Below the pieces are notes generated by a model. It ran no database searches, was not told where the DNA came from, and worked only from the letters and a program-made list of their open reading frames with translations. Positions 36,165 to 45,570 of a stretch of 64,000 bases of DNA are shown here, piece by piece. The DNA comes from Methanobacterium sp. (GTDB lineage: Archaea > Methanobacteriota > Methanobacteria > Methanobacteriales > Methanobacteriaceae), in assembly GCA_030017655.1 (NCBI GenBank), contig JASEIM010000006.1, forward strand, positions 31,733 to 95,732, written 5' to 3'. Position numbers and translations under genes: made by a program. Position 1 is the stretch's first letter. Every line of letters starts with the position of its first letter.

Positions 36165-36920
36165 ATGAAAATAGGATTCTCTACATTAGCACTATTTATG
36201 AGTTCACTGGAACAATTTTTAGAAACAGCTTCAGAAGACGGTTTTCAGCTGATGGAAATTTTGTGTGAAGGCCCATACTGGCCCAGAAACATGTTATTGA
36301 TGGATAAAAAGGAATTTGAAGTGTTTGAATCATATAAAATTGATGTATATCTACATGCCCCCACTATAGATCTTAACCCGGCAAGTCTTAACCCTGGAAT
36401 AAGGGAAGAAACATTAAAACAGCTTGAAGAAACCATTGATTTTGCGTCACATATTGGTGCAAAGGCAATAACCACACACCCTGGTTTAATTCACAGATTG
36501 GAAGATAGAGTAAGGAATTTAGGAATGGGCTATTCCATTGAAACTCTTTCAAAGGCCAATAATTATGCAGAAGATATTGGAATTATATTTTCTGTTGAGA
36601 ATATGCCTAATAGATATGCATATTTCTGTAACAGTTCTGAAGAACACAAATTTTTTATTGAAGAATGCGGTTCTTATGCTACTGTAGATACAGGACATGC
36701 TAATACAAGCGATGACCCAAAATCTTTTTTTAAGATGAAGAAAATAGCATATTATCACTTAAATGATAATGATGGGAAAAAGGATCAGCATCTGACTTTA
36801 GGAGAAGGAACATTTGATCTTAAACTGCTTAATATGGTTGATAAAGGTATAATTGAGTTAAATAACTATGAAAACATTTTAAAAAGCAGAGATTTACTGC
36901 TTTCAAACAGATTTGTATAA
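36165..36920 (+). CDS. Sugar phosphate isomerase/epimerase-like TIM-barrel protein (AP endonuclease 2 family)
   Basis: 251 residues. Start KIGFSTLALFMSSLEQFLET, then the barrel motifs YLHAPTIDLN, AITTHPG, FSVENMPNRY (metal Glu), ATVDTGHANT and YYHLNDNDGKKDQH, all typical of the xylose-isomerase-like fold with a divalent-metal site. It could be an isomerase or a DNA endonuclease IV relative; at this length and with GEGTFDLK near the end, an isomerase/epimerase is more likely. Substrate unknown. Divergent from the PadR operon. Confidence 0.85.
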   Translation: MKIGFSTLALFMSSLEQFLETASEDGFQLMEILCEGPYWPRNMLLMDKKEFEVFESYKIDVYLHAPTIDLNPASLNPGIREETLKQLEETIDFASHIGAKAITTHPGLIHRLEDRVRNLGMGYSIETLSKANNYAEDIGIIFSVENMPNRYAYFCNSSEEHKFFIEECGSYATVDTGHANTSDDPKSFFKMKKIAYYHLNDNDGKKDQHLTLGEGTFDLKLLNMVDKGIIELNNYENILKSRDLLLSNRFV

Positions 36921-36979
36921 AAACCTAAAAAATGTATATTATGTGTTAAAGAGTTATTAGAACTTATTTCGGTGGTTAG

Positions 36980-38083
36980 ATGGCGAGTAAGGTATATTTT
37001 TCGGATTTTAGATCAAGGAGTAGTAGGGAAAACAAAATAAATAAGATTAAAAAACTTTTCAAAGCTGCAGGATTTGAAAACATAATCAAAAAAAATGATC
37101 TAACAGCCATTAAACTTCATTTCGGCGAAAAGGGGAATGATTCCTATATAAACCCTGTTTTTGTAAGACAAATTGTTGATGAAGTTAAAAAAACAGGAGC
37201 TAAGCCCTTTTTGACAGATACAAATACGCTTTACTATGGGAGTAGGCATAATTCAGTTGATCATCTAAATACAGCAATATTGCATGGATTTGATTATGCA
37301 GTTTCAGGAGCACCTATTATAATTGCAGATGGAATTAATGGGGAGAATGAAATAGAGGTTGAAATTAATTTAAAACACTTCGAAAATGTTAAAATTGCAG
37401 GGGATATAGAAAAATCAGATTCAATGGTTGTGCTCTCTCATTTTAAGGGCCATGGGATGAGTGGTTTTGGAGGAGCCATAAAAAATCTTGCTATGGGATG
37501 CGCCTCACCTGCAGGTAAATTAGAGCAACATGAATGCGCTAAACCAGTAATATCAGAAAGATGTATAGGTTGTGGTAAATGTATGGCAGCGTGTCCAGTA
37601 TCTGTGATGTATACAGAGAATGGAAGGACTAAAATAGATTATGAAGCTTGTATTGCCTGTAATAACTGCTTAATGGTATGTCCTGAATCAGTAATTGACC
37701 TCGACTGGGAAAATATACAGCCGTTCATCGAAAAAATGACAGAATATGCCTATGGGGCAATTAAAAACAAATGGGATAAAGTTTGTTACATTAATTTTTT
37801 AATGGATATCACCCCTGATTGCGATTGTGTTCCATGGAGCGATTCCCCAATTGTTCCAGATATAGGGATATTATCATCATATGATCCTGTTGCACTGGAT
37901 ACAGCAAGCTATGATCTTGTAAATCAACAATGTGGATTTACCGATTCACTTTTAAATCACAATCATGAGAAAGGTGAGGATAAATTCAGAGGACTATATG
38001 AAAAAATTGATGGCGATATCCAGATGAAATATGGGGAAGAAATTGGCTTGGGAACTATGGATTATGAGTTAATTATATTATAA
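36980..38083 (+). CDS. DUF362 protein with two [4Fe-4S] ferredoxin motifs
   Basis: 367 residues. The DUF362 domain (KLHFGEKGNDSYINPVFVRQ; FLTDTNTLYYGSRHNSVDH; VVLSHFKGHGMSGFGGAIKN) encloses a dicluster ferredoxin insert near residues 190-225 (CIGCGKCMAACP and CIACNNCLMVCP). It is common in methanogens and anaerobes, presumably a redox protein; its reaction is unknown. GGTGG precedes the ATG. It is followed 50 bp later by the TMEM175-like channel gene. Confidence 0.93.
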   Translation: MASKVYFSDFRSRSSRENKINKIKKLFKAAGFENIIKKNDLTAIKLHFGEKGNDSYINPVFVRQIVDEVKKTGAKPFLTDTNTLYYGSRHNSVDHLNTAILHGFDYAVSGAPIIIADGINGENEIEVEINLKHFENVKIAGDIEKSDSMVVLSHFKGHGMSGFGGAIKNLAMGCASPAGKLEQHECAKPVISERCIGCGKCMAACPVSVMYTENGRTKIDYEACIACNNCLMVCPESVIDLDWENIQPFIEKMTEYAYGAIKNKWDKVCYINFLMDITPDCDCVPWSDSPIVPDIGILSSYDPVALDTASYDLVNQQCGFTDSLLNHNHEKGEDKFRGLYEKIDGDIQMKYGEEIGLGTMDYELIIL

Positions 38084-38132
38084 AATAATGTTAAAGTTTT
38101 TCATCATGTTTTAAATCACTATAGGTTAAAAT

Positions 38133-38732
38133 ATGGCAATAGATGTATGGGAATCAACTAATCGTATTGAAACACTTGTAGATGGAATATTTGCAATTGC
38201 AATGACTTTACTGGTTTTGACTATTGATGTTCCTCAACTGCCAGATACTGTAAGTAATGTGGCATTGCAGAGCACTTTAATTGGTTTATGGCCGAAATTC
38301 TTTGCATATGGATTGAGTTTCATTCTTCTTGCAATATTCTGGAGAATGAACCACCAACAATTTTATATAATTAAACGCACTAATACCACTCTTTTACAGA
38401 TAACAGTTATGTGGCTTTTATTTGTTGCTCTTGTACCTTTTTCAGCATCGCTAACCTCAGAATATGGTCACCTACAATCTGCAGCGATATTTTTTCATAT
38501 TAACATGTTTTTAATCGGTTTTTTTCCAGCATTAGCCTGGTATTATGCTGTAAAGAAAAATTTTATGGATGAGGGGATAACTCTTGAAAGAATCAATGAA
38601 ATCCAAAAAATTCACCTGATTTTGCCCTTTTTATCCTTAATTGCAATTTTTATCTCTTTTTTAACTCCTTCCTGGAGTTCACTGACATATGCTTTCCATC
38701 CTCTGGTTAAAAAAATAATAGGATATTTTTAG
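38133..38732 (+). CDS. TMEM175-family (DUF1211) membrane protein, putative K+ channel
   Basis: 199 residues, six hydrophobic segments. The first helix has RIETLVDGIFAIAMTLLVLT, matching the R-x-x-x-x-DG-x-FAIAMTLL signature that lines the pore in prokaryotic TMEM175 channels. Prokaryotic members form tetrameric K+ leak channels. The second helix set and WRMNHQQFYII are also family-like. It converges with the DUF202 gene, overlapping its end by 4 bp. Confidence 0.88.
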   Translation: MAIDVWESTNRIETLVDGIFAIAMTLLVLTIDVPQLPDTVSNVALQSTLIGLWPKFFAYGLSFILLAIFWRMNHQQFYIIKRTNTTLLQITVMWLLFVALVPFSASLTSEYGHLQSAAIFFHINMFLIGFFPALAWYYAVKKNFMDEGITLERINEIQKIHLILPFLSLIAIFISFLTPSWSSLTYAFHPLVKKIIGYF

Positions 38733-39115
38733 GCGTAGTAGAACTGATATATTAAAGCCAGGGATAATATTGAACTGAATATCAGGGCAGCACTGGTAGT
38801 AATTATTATTCGTGTTGAAACGCTCCTTTTAGCTTCTTTACCATGTATTCTTTCTATATCTTGCTTATAACGCCAGTAACCTACTATATAAAATCCAATA
38901 CTTGATAATATAAATATCAGGCCAATAGCAGTTACTAAAATAGATTTTACTCCTTCACCTAAAAATCTGGCTATGAATAAACCACCAACAACTGCAGTGA
39001 GACCGCTGCGCACCCATGAGTTGTATGTCCTTTCATTGGCCATTACCACCTGTTTACGTGCTAAATCAGTCTGTTTTTTCTTGTATTCTACTTCACCTTG
39101 ATGGTAGTTTTTCAA
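38729..39115 (-). CDS. DUF202 family membrane protein (YidH-like)
   Basis: 128 residues. ANERTYNSWVRSGLTAVVGG is the DUF202 hallmark, followed by three membrane helices. The N-terminal 30 residues are charged and helical (VEYKKKQTDLARKQVVM). Function unknown. It overlaps the TMEM175 gene tail to tail. Confidence 0.88.
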   Translation of the reverse strand: MKNYHQGEVEYKKKQTDLARKQVVMANERTYNSWVRSGLTAVVGGLFIARFLGEGVKSILVTAIGLIFILSSIGFYIVGYWRYKQDIERIHGKEAKRSVSTRIIITTSAALIFSSILSLALIYQFYYA

Positions 39116-39275
39116 TTAAACCCTCCGATTTAAAATTAATTTGATCTTATATTTTATCTTACTATTTAATATAAATATATTACTTTATGAAAATGATTAT
39201 ACCTTCTTAAAGACTTAAATAAGTAAAATAAGGCAAATTTATTTTCAAATATTAAAATAAAATAGTTATAATGCA

Positions 39276-40007
39276 TCAATTATTTTTTGAAGGGGAAAAT
39301 ACATAAATATTGGGCATATAATCAATTTCTATTATTACATTATCCAATTCAACGTCCAGAACATGCCCTCCTGAATTTCTGTCCACACTGATAAAATGAA
39401 AGTGATAATCATTGAGATTGACGCTTCTTGCAGATTCTGGACACCAGAATCCAACCATTGTCCCATTGATATTGTTAAAATAAAAAATGGACTGATTTTT
39501 CAATGCATCAGTAAGATTAGGGTAGGGTTCATGTTGTTTAGGAGGGCTTCTGGCTTTAATACTTGAGAAACTGCCCATTACTTTAAATGAATAGAATAAA
39601 TTCTTGGAAGGAATAGTGGTATTCAGATACTGTTGAAGTTCTTTATAGTTCATACTTTTATTTACCACTAATATTTTATCCGGATTAAAATCAGTTACCA
39701 TGGCAAATGGAATCATATCTGAGTTATTAGCAAGAAGAACAGACCCATCTGATTTGGCCTGATATATATAGCCGTTTAATTCAATCATTTCTCCATCGAG
39801 ACCGTCAAAAGTACCTATACCCACATCACCATGCATTTTTAAATCCCCTGAACTTATAATTCCTTCATAATGTCCTGCAGATAAATCCTTAAATGTTGAT
39901 ACCTGAAATAAAATATCTTCTTCTGAAGGGGAGGGATCATCGTAAAATAGCAGTGCTGCAGAAACAGATATAAGAACAAATAAAAGGAGAAAATAATTTT
40001 TTGCCAT
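39276..40007 (-). CDS. budA: Exported alpha-acetolactate decarboxylase
   Basis: 243 residues. Converts 2-acetolactate to acetoin using Zn. HGDVGIGTFDGLDGEMIELN carries a catalytic Glu. VGFWCPESARSVNLNDYHFH, then FISVDRNSGGHVLD, gives the three His ligands (H-x-H and the later H) and the active-site Arg. An N-terminal hydrophobic signal (FLLLFVLISVSAALLF) points to export or a membrane anchor. Usual in fermentative bacteria, so lateral origin is possible. No acetolactate synthase gene is adjacent. Confidence 0.92.
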   Translation of the reverse strand: MAKNYFLLLFVLISVSAALLFYDDPSPSEEDILFQVSTFKDLSAGHYEGIISSGDLKMHGDVGIGTFDGLDGEMIELNGYIYQAKSDGSVLLANNSDMIPFAMVTDFNPDKILVVNKSMNYKELQQYLNTTIPSKNLFYSFKVMGSFSSIKARSPPKQHEPYPNLTDALKNQSIFYFNNINGTMVGFWCPESARSVNLNDYHFHFISVDRNSGGHVLDVELDNVIIEIDYMPNIYVFSPSKNN

Positions 40008-40082
40008 ATGATTATTTTTATTAATATACTTATATATAAGACTTGATCATCTGATTTAATGTATAACTGAAGGTGAGAAAGG

Positions 40083-40295
40083 ATGAGCTGTTATATTCGA
40101 TATATGAAATCAACTCTAAATGAATTAGGAATTAATCCAGAGACAAAAGAAGATAGAAAAGTTATCGATAATCATATAAGAGAAATTATAGGTAAAGAAA
40201 GCAGTGATAAATGTAATGAGGTGTGGAGAGAAGTTAAAATCTGGTTACAGGATGAAAAATTGAAGGAAAAAATGATTGAAGGATTAAAATCTTAA
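40083..40295 (+). CDS. Small conserved protein of unknown function (70 aa)
   Basis: Charged, helical and without a membrane segment. AAGGTGAGAAAGG directly upstream is a good ribosome binding site. The sequence (STLNELGINPETKEDRKVID; CNEVWREVKIWLQDEKLKEK) does not match a family I know. Its stop overlaps the 3' end of the HAD gene on the other strand. Confidence 0.65.
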   Translation: MSCYIRYMKSTLNELGINPETKEDRKVIDNHIREIIGKESSDKCNEVWREVKIWLQDEKLKEKMIEGLKS

Positions 40296-41080
40296 AATTC
40301 AATATCAAGAATTTCCTTAATATTGCCTACAACAACATCAGCAGCATCATAAACTTTTTGTGGGGTTTCTTCTTTTTGTTGTAGAGTTAAAACACCAATA
40401 TCTGCCTCTTTAAGGGCAAGTATATCATTGGCACTGTTCCCTACCATCATAACTTTATATTTGTTTTTTAATTTCTTAATGATCATCATTTTCTTCCATG
40501 AATCTGCTGTATCGAATACATTTTCTTTAGGGAGCTTTAAAAATTTTGCAAGTTCTTTTAAGGAATCTCTCCTGTCTCCTGATGCTATAAAAATTTCAAT
40601 ATTTCGCTTTTTAAGTTCATCAATAACTTCAGGGACTTCATCGAAGATTTTTCCACCTGCTGTTATTGTAAATTCGATTTTTTTCTTTTCTAAGCTCACT
40701 ATAAATCCAGATCCACTGCATATCTGTATATTATATTCTTTATCAACTACAGCATTTATGCTGTCCTGTATATCGCTTACCATTGCGCTATCTTCTTTAA
40801 TTGCTTCAAGAAGTTCATTTTTTTTGATATAATGTGCAGAATAGCTGATATCAAAATCAATTTTATTTCTTTTTATGAACTCATAAATTGTCTGGTCAGG
40901 TCTGGCGTTTATAATACATTTTGCAGGGTTAGTTTGCAGCACTACAAGCGCTCTTTTGACACCATTATCCACAATGTCTATTGAACTCATATCCTCAATT
41001 ATCAACCCTGTTTTCAGATCTTTCAATGCTCTGAATCTTTCTATGAGCGTACCTGAATTATCGAAGACAACAGCTTTCAT
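40292..41080 (-). CDS. HAD-superfamily hydrolase, soluble P-type-ATPase-like (MJ0968 type)
   Basis: 262 residues. Motif I FDNSGTLIERF starts the protein with nucleophile D7 (the +2 residue is Ser, as in P-type-ATPase-like members). Motif II is FIASGDRRD, motif III lysine is in DSWKKMMIIKKL, and motif IV is VGNSANDILALKEADIGV. It resembles the archaeal soluble P-type-ATPase-like phosphatase MJ0968. Probably a cytoplasmic phosphatase; substrate unknown. Confidence 0.88.
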   Translation of the reverse strand: MKAVVFDNSGTLIERFRALKDLKTGLIIEDMSSIDIVDNGVKRALVVLQTNPAKCIINARPDQTIYEFIKRNKIDFDISYSAHYIKKNELLEAIKEDSAMVSDIQDSINAVVDKEYNIQICSGSGFIVSLEKKKIEFTITAGGKIFDEVPEVIDELKKRNIEIFIASGDRRDSLKELAKFLKLPKENVFDTADSWKKMMIIKKLKNKYKVMMVGNSANDILALKEADIGVLTLQQKEETPQKVYDAADVVVGNIKEILDIEF

Positions 41081-41146
41081 ATTTAGTAATTAAGTCCAGT
41101 AAGTTATATAACTTTAAATATTAAATAATCAAGAATAAGTATTATA

Positions 41147-41794
41147 TTAAACTATTTTTAAAACACTCAATAGAAAATATATTCCCAGGAGGATTAAAAA
41201 AATCCCGCACGCTCTCATTACAACTTTGTATGTTCTATCATTCATTAACTTTGTCCCATGACTTGAAAAAAATGATATAATGCTGTACCACGAAAGATCT
41301 GCAGACCAGTGACCTATAATAAATCCTAAAAGACCCACAATGCCTGCAAGTTCCAGTCCCTTATACATAAAAGCGCATCCGACACTTGCCCACCAGATAA
41401 AGAAATATGGATTGGATAAACTTGTAATAATCCCATTGAGAACAGATCCATGTTGAATACCGGATTTTTTTGAGTTATTCACGTTGTTAATGGTATTGTG
41501 CAACTCATTAGAAGATATTGAAAGATTGTAACCCATATAAATGAGTACAGCGCCCCCTATTATTCCAATTATAAGTGCTGCAGTTTGTGAACCAATAATC
41601 CAGCCTACTCCTGCAAGTATGGCAACCATCATGGCGCTTTCTGTCATGATATGGCCTAAAACTACTTGAGGACCCGCAATAGGCCCTTTCTTTACTGAGT
41701 CAGATATGGTAACAGTAAGCATTGGGCCAGGTACAAGGGCTCCGGAAAGGCCAACTCCAAAGGATGTTAATCCAAAAAGGATTATTTCAATCAA
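41147..41794 (-). CDS. LysE/RhtB family amino-acid exporter
   Basis: 215 residues with six membrane helices. The family start GLSGALVPGPMLTVTISDSV and the NPYFFIWWASVG segment (about residue 128) are characteristic. It would export an amino acid or derivative across the cytoplasmic membrane. A His/Asn-rich loop lies near 95-110. Solitary. Confidence 0.9.
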   Translation of the reverse strand: MIEIILFGLTSFGVGLSGALVPGPMLTVTISDSVKKGPIAGPQVVLGHIMTESAMMVAILAGVGWIIGSQTAALIIGIIGGAVLIYMGYNLSISSNELHNTINNVNNSKKSGIQHGSVLNGIITSLSNPYFFIWWASVGCAFMYKGLELAGIVGLLGFIIGHWSADLSWYSIISFFSSHGTKLMNDRTYKVVMRACGIFLILLGIYFLLSVLKIV

Positions 41795-41854
41795 TTAAAC
41801 CACAGTTAACAATTTATAAAGAAAAATCAGAATAATATTAAAAGAAATAGAGGA

Positions 41855-42019
41855 TTAACCACATTTATTTAAGACTTTCATGATTTCGGATAAATGATGA
41901 TCAATTGTCTCTATTTCTTCCTTTTTAATTGAGTTTGTCCGCATTAGAATCCTGAAACGCTCGAGAACATGTCCCATCTTGTTAAGTACGTCATTTCGAT
42001 ATATTTTTTCCTGGAACAT
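41855..42019 (-). CDS. Small helical protein of unknown function (54 aa)
   Basis: Start ATG 42019 is chosen because GGTGA lies 4 nt upstream; an earlier in-frame ATG (42052) has no site. Charged, helical (NKMGHVLERFRILMRTNSIK; EEIETIDHHLSEIMKVLNK). It begins 43 bp after the alanine dehydrogenase stop on the same strand, so the two may be cotranscribed. No family recognised. Confidence 0.55.
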   Translation of the reverse strand: MFQEKIYRNDVLNKMGHVLERFRILMRTNSIKKEEIETIDHHLSEIMKVLNKCG

Positions 42020-42062
42020 TTCATCACCACTCTTATTAGGATTTTCATGCACATAAATTTAA

Positions 42063-43052
42063 CTAATCAAGAAAATTCATTTTCTGACCAGTTTCATTTT
42101 TCACTGCTTTTTCATAAATGTTCCACGCAGTGACAATGTCCTGAACTGCAAGTCCGGTTGAATCAAATATTGTAATATCTTCATCTGAAGTTCTACCTGG
42201 AACTTTACCTGTAATAACATTACCAAGAGTTCCCTGAATATCATTTCTTCTTAAAATGCCTTCAGCAACAGGGATATTGATTTCACCGCTGTGACTTGCC
42301 TGTTCCCAGCAGTCAATAAATATTTTGGATTTGTAAAACATGTGGCTGTCCAGTTCCTGTTTACCTGGGGCGTCCGCACCCATTGCGTTAATGTGGGTTC
42401 CGGGAACTATCCATTTTGATTTAACTATGGGTTCTCGAGAAGGAGTGGTGGTAAGAACAACATCAGCACCTACAACTGCTTCTTTTATTGTTTCGGTGGC
42501 TTTAGCTTCAATTCCATATTTTTCTGTGATGTGCCTGGCGAAATTTTCACGTGTTTCACATGTTCTGCATGAAACTCTAACTTCTTTAATGTCCATTACT
42601 TCGTTTATAGCTTCAAAACCTGTTTGTGCCTGTACTCCTGCACCTACAAGCCCTAAAATCTCTGAATTATCTCTTGCAAGGTGTTTTGTGGCAACACCGG
42701 CAGCTGCCCCTGTTCTCATATTTGTAATCCATGTTCCATCCATGATAGAAATTGGAAAACCTGTTTTAGGATCTACAAGCTCAATTATGGCCATTACTGT
42801 TGGTAAACCATGTTTACGGGGGTTATCTGGATGTACATTAACGCATTTGACTCCAGATTCGTTCATCCCCCGGATAAAACAGGGCATTATCCTCAGATCT
42901 CCCCTGAATTTTTTGTAGAAAAGATATTCTTTAGCTGGCATTTCAACTTTACGTTCTGAATGAACCTGAAAAGCAGTTTCAACACTTTTAATAACTTCTT
43001 TCATGCTCATAAGTTCTTTAATTTGGCTTTGATTTAGAAGGATTGTGTCCAT
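42063..43052 (-). CDS. ala: Alanine dehydrogenase, ornithine cyclodeaminase/mu-crystallin family
   Basis: 329 residues. The Rossmann motif LGLVGAGVQAQTGFEAI lies near 135-150. Substrate-binding RTGAAAGVATKHLARDNS and GADAPGKQELDSHMF are typical of archaeal alanine dehydrogenase of this family, which interconverts alanine and pyruvate with NAD(H). It could instead act on another amino acid or imine, since the family includes ornithine cyclodeaminase. GAGGTGTATCT precedes the ATG. Confidence 0.85.
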   Translation of the reverse strand: MDTILLNQSQIKELMSMKEVIKSVETAFQVHSERKVEMPAKEYLFYKKFRGDLRIMPCFIRGMNESGVKCVNVHPDNPRKHGLPTVMAIIELVDPKTGFPISIMDGTWITNMRTGAAAGVATKHLARDNSEILGLVGAGVQAQTGFEAINEVMDIKEVRVSCRTCETRENFARHITEKYGIEAKATETIKEAVVGADVVLTTTPSREPIVKSKWIVPGTHINAMGADAPGKQELDSHMFYKSKIFIDCWEQASHSGEINIPVAEGILRRNDIQGTLGNVITGKVPGRTSDEDITIFDSTGLAVQDIVTAWNIYEKAVKNETGQKMNFLD

Positions 43053-43283
43053 AGATACACCTCACATTTACTCTGTATCTTTATGTTGTTAAAACTGCTT
43101 AAATATAACTATTTGAGCATGAAGAGACATATAAAGTGAATTTATGGTAATTAATAATTGATTTAAATATTTATTATTTTTAAAAACATATCTAATGTCT
43201 ATTATGTGTTTAAAACTGATTTTATGAATAAAAATTGTTTTTACAGTTTAAATTTTAATTCTATACAGAATCTTTCCATAAAA

Positions 43284-43988
43284 TTAAATAAAAAGAGGAA
43301 CATTCTCTTTATAATCTTTATATTCTGGAAATTCATTTGAAATTTCTTCCTCTTCGGTTTTACATACTCTTATATATTTATAAATCAATATTGGGGCCAG
43401 GACTACAGTAATAATTGTCGGCCACCCAAAGAGCCATCCCAGTATAATCAAAATGAATCCTAAATACTGCGGATGCCTTGAATAAGCATATATTCCATCT
43501 GTAACCAGACCATCTTCTTTAGTGCTCCTGTAAAGCTTGATCCAGCCCGTAATAATTATTGCCATTCCAATGAGCATCAAAATTGCACCATACGTCATGG
43601 CAATATCCATCCCGAATCCAACACCTAAAAAATAGAAATTCACAATATTTGGTGGAAGTTGTGTCCCCGGGGTAAAGAAGTACTTTGATGCAAAAAGAAC
43701 CGTCAGCGGAATTCCATACATTTCTATAAATAGTGAAATGAAAAATGCACTGACCAGACCATATTCTACCCAGTTTGCCTTTCTTCTATAGGAAAGGGGA
43801 ATTAAAAATGCCATAAAAAGAAGGATACAGAGTATGACGATGTGCCATTGTTGTGTTATAATGCCTGTAATTACATTACTTGAGAGATAAACATAGAAGT
43901 GATAATAAAAACCGTTAAAATAGATTATAGGTATTAAAAAAAGGGATAAAAGAAGAATTCTTGGTAAAAAATTTTTAAAGTTCCTCAT
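43284..43988 (-). CDS. Isoprenylcysteine carboxyl methyltransferase-like membrane protein
   Basis: 234 residues, five or six membrane helices. The C-terminal YRSTKEDGLVTDGIYAYSRH, PQYLGFILIILGW and EEEEISNEFPEYKDYKENVP are the SAM-binding and active-site signature of the ICMT/PEMT family. The target of methylation in archaea is unknown; membrane lipids are one possibility. No neighbour suggests a role. Confidence 0.87.
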   Translation of the reverse strand: MRNFKNFLPRILLLSLFLIPIIYFNGFYYHFYVYLSSNVITGIITQQWHIVILCILLFMAFLIPLSYRRKANWVEYGLVSAFFISLFIEMYGIPLTVLFASKYFFTPGTQLPPNIVNFYFLGVGFGMDIAMTYGAILMLIGMAIIITGWIKLYRSTKEDGLVTDGIYAYSRHPQYLGFILIILGWLFGWPTIITVVLAPILIYKYIRVCKTEEEEISNEFPEYKDYKENVPLFI

Positions 43989-44157
43989 TTAAAGTTCCTC
44001 ATGAAAGATATATTCATTCATAATTTTTATTTTTGACTAAATTTTTGTGAAATTAATCTAAGTTTTTATAGTTAGCCATTAATATTTAATATTGGATATA
44101 AAATTGAATGTTATAATATTTATAAACTGAATTTTACATAAATTTCAAGGTGTTTCT

Positions 44158-45531
44158 ATGAATCTTTTAGATAAATCAGAATCAATCAAAAATCATGAAA
44201 TAACAGCAGTAGATAATTTAGAATCATTTTTAAAGGTTATAAAAAAGAAAAACCCTCAAATAAATGCATTCTTAGAAATTAAAGAAGAAGAAGCAGTACA
44301 AAGTGCTGAAAAAATTGATTCCAAAGTTAAAAAAGGCGAAAAAGTAGGGAAACTTGCAGGGTTAACAGTTGGAATTAAAAGCAACATAAACATCGAGGAC
44401 TTTAAAATTACAGCCGCTTCAAAAACTCTTGAAAATTATGTGGGAAGCTATAATGCCACAGTTATAAACAGAATAAAGGATGAAGATGGTATAATTCTCG
44501 GTACAACTAATATGGATGAGTTTGCAGCAGGTAGCTCAACTGAAACTTCTTATTTTGGATATACAGAAAATCCTGCAGCTCCTGGAAGAATACCCGGCGG
44601 CTCAAGTGGGGGAAGCGCAGCCGTAATTGCAGCAGAGATGTGTGATCTGTCTCTGGGATCAGATACTGGTGGTTCAATTAGAAATCCCGCCTCTCACTGT
44701 GGAGTTATGGGATTTAAATCAACTTATGGGGTAGTTTCAAGACAGGGACTGCTGGACCTTGCAATGAGTCTGGAGCAGATAGGCCCATTTTCTAGGGACG
44801 CTGCTGGAATGGCTTTAATGCTTGATTCCATTGCAGGTTATGATCCAAGGGAATGTACAACTATAAAAGAAACTCCAAACTTTGATAGAATAACTGAAAA
44901 ATCACAAGATGTTCTAAAAGGAATGAGGCTGGGTGTAGTAAAAGAATTCTTTGATGTATCTGATGATAAGATAGTGGATATAATTGAAGAGAGCATCGAT
45001 AAAATGACCGAGATGGGTGCTGAAGTAGTAGAATTAAGCTTCAAATATCTTGATTTATGCATCCCTACCTATTACCTCATAAACTATGTTGAGTTCTTCT
45101 CAGCAACAAGAAAATATGATGGCCGAAAATATGGATACAGAATAGAAGACGTGTGTGGAGATGAAGTTTTAAGAAGAATACACATGGGATCGTATATCAG
45201 CCAGAAAGAATACAGTGGAAAATACTATAAAAAGGCATTACAAGCGAGATCGTTAATTAGAAGAGAAATCACAGGCCTTTTAGATGATGTTGATGCTCTG
45301 ATTAGTCCAACTGTCCCAAAACTTCCCCATAAACTTGGAGAATCATTAAATCCTATGGATATGTATGCTTACGACGTTCTAACCGTTATTGCAAACCTTG
45401 CAGGAATCCCAGCAGGAAGTATGAAGGCAGGAGAAGTAAATGGAATACCGGTTGGTCTTCAAATCCAGGGAAAACCACTGGATGATGCCAAGATCATTGA
45501 GCTGATGGCAGGAATTGAAAGGATAGAATAA
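44158..45531 (+). CDS. gatA: Glu-tRNA(Gln) amidotransferase subunit A
   Basis: 457 residues of the amidase-signature family. Catalytic Lys is K73 in VGIKSNINI. The Ser-cisSer pair lies in GGSSGGSAAV (about 147-156) and GSDTGGSIRNPASHCG (about 167-182). It hydrolyses glutamine and passes ammonia to GatB to convert Glu-tRNA(Gln) to Gln-tRNA(Gln). No gatB or gatC is adjacent. The CobQ-like gene follows 39 bp later, possibly in the same transcript. AAGGTGTTTCT precedes the ATG. Confidence 0.95.
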   Translation: MNLLDKSESIKNHEITAVDNLESFLKVIKKKNPQINAFLEIKEEEAVQSAEKIDSKVKKGEKVGKLAGLTVGIKSNINIEDFKITAASKTLENYVGSYNATVINRIKDEDGIILGTTNMDEFAAGSSTETSYFGYTENPAAPGRIPGGSSGGSAAVIAAEMCDLSLGSDTGGSIRNPASHCGVMGFKSTYGVVSRQGLLDLAMSLEQIGPFSRDAAGMALMLDSIAGYDPRECTTIKETPNFDRITEKSQDVLKGMRLGVVKEFFDVSDDKIVDIIEESIDKMTEMGAEVVELSFKYLDLCIPTYYLINYVEFFSATRKYDGRKYGYRIEDVCGDEVLRRIHMGSYISQKEYSGKYYKKALQARSLIRREITGLLDDVDALISPTVPKLPHKLGESLNPMDMYAYDVLTVIANLAGIPAGSMKAGEVNGIPVGLQIQGKPLDDAKIIELMAGIERIE

Positions 45532-45570
45532 ATATTCTTTAACTGATAACAGTCATTCAAGTGAATAGAA

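Noticed and set aside
42340..42918. A 192-codon plus-strand ORF
   Set aside because: Antisense shadow of the alanine dehydrogenase gene; the minus-strand protein carries all family motifs.
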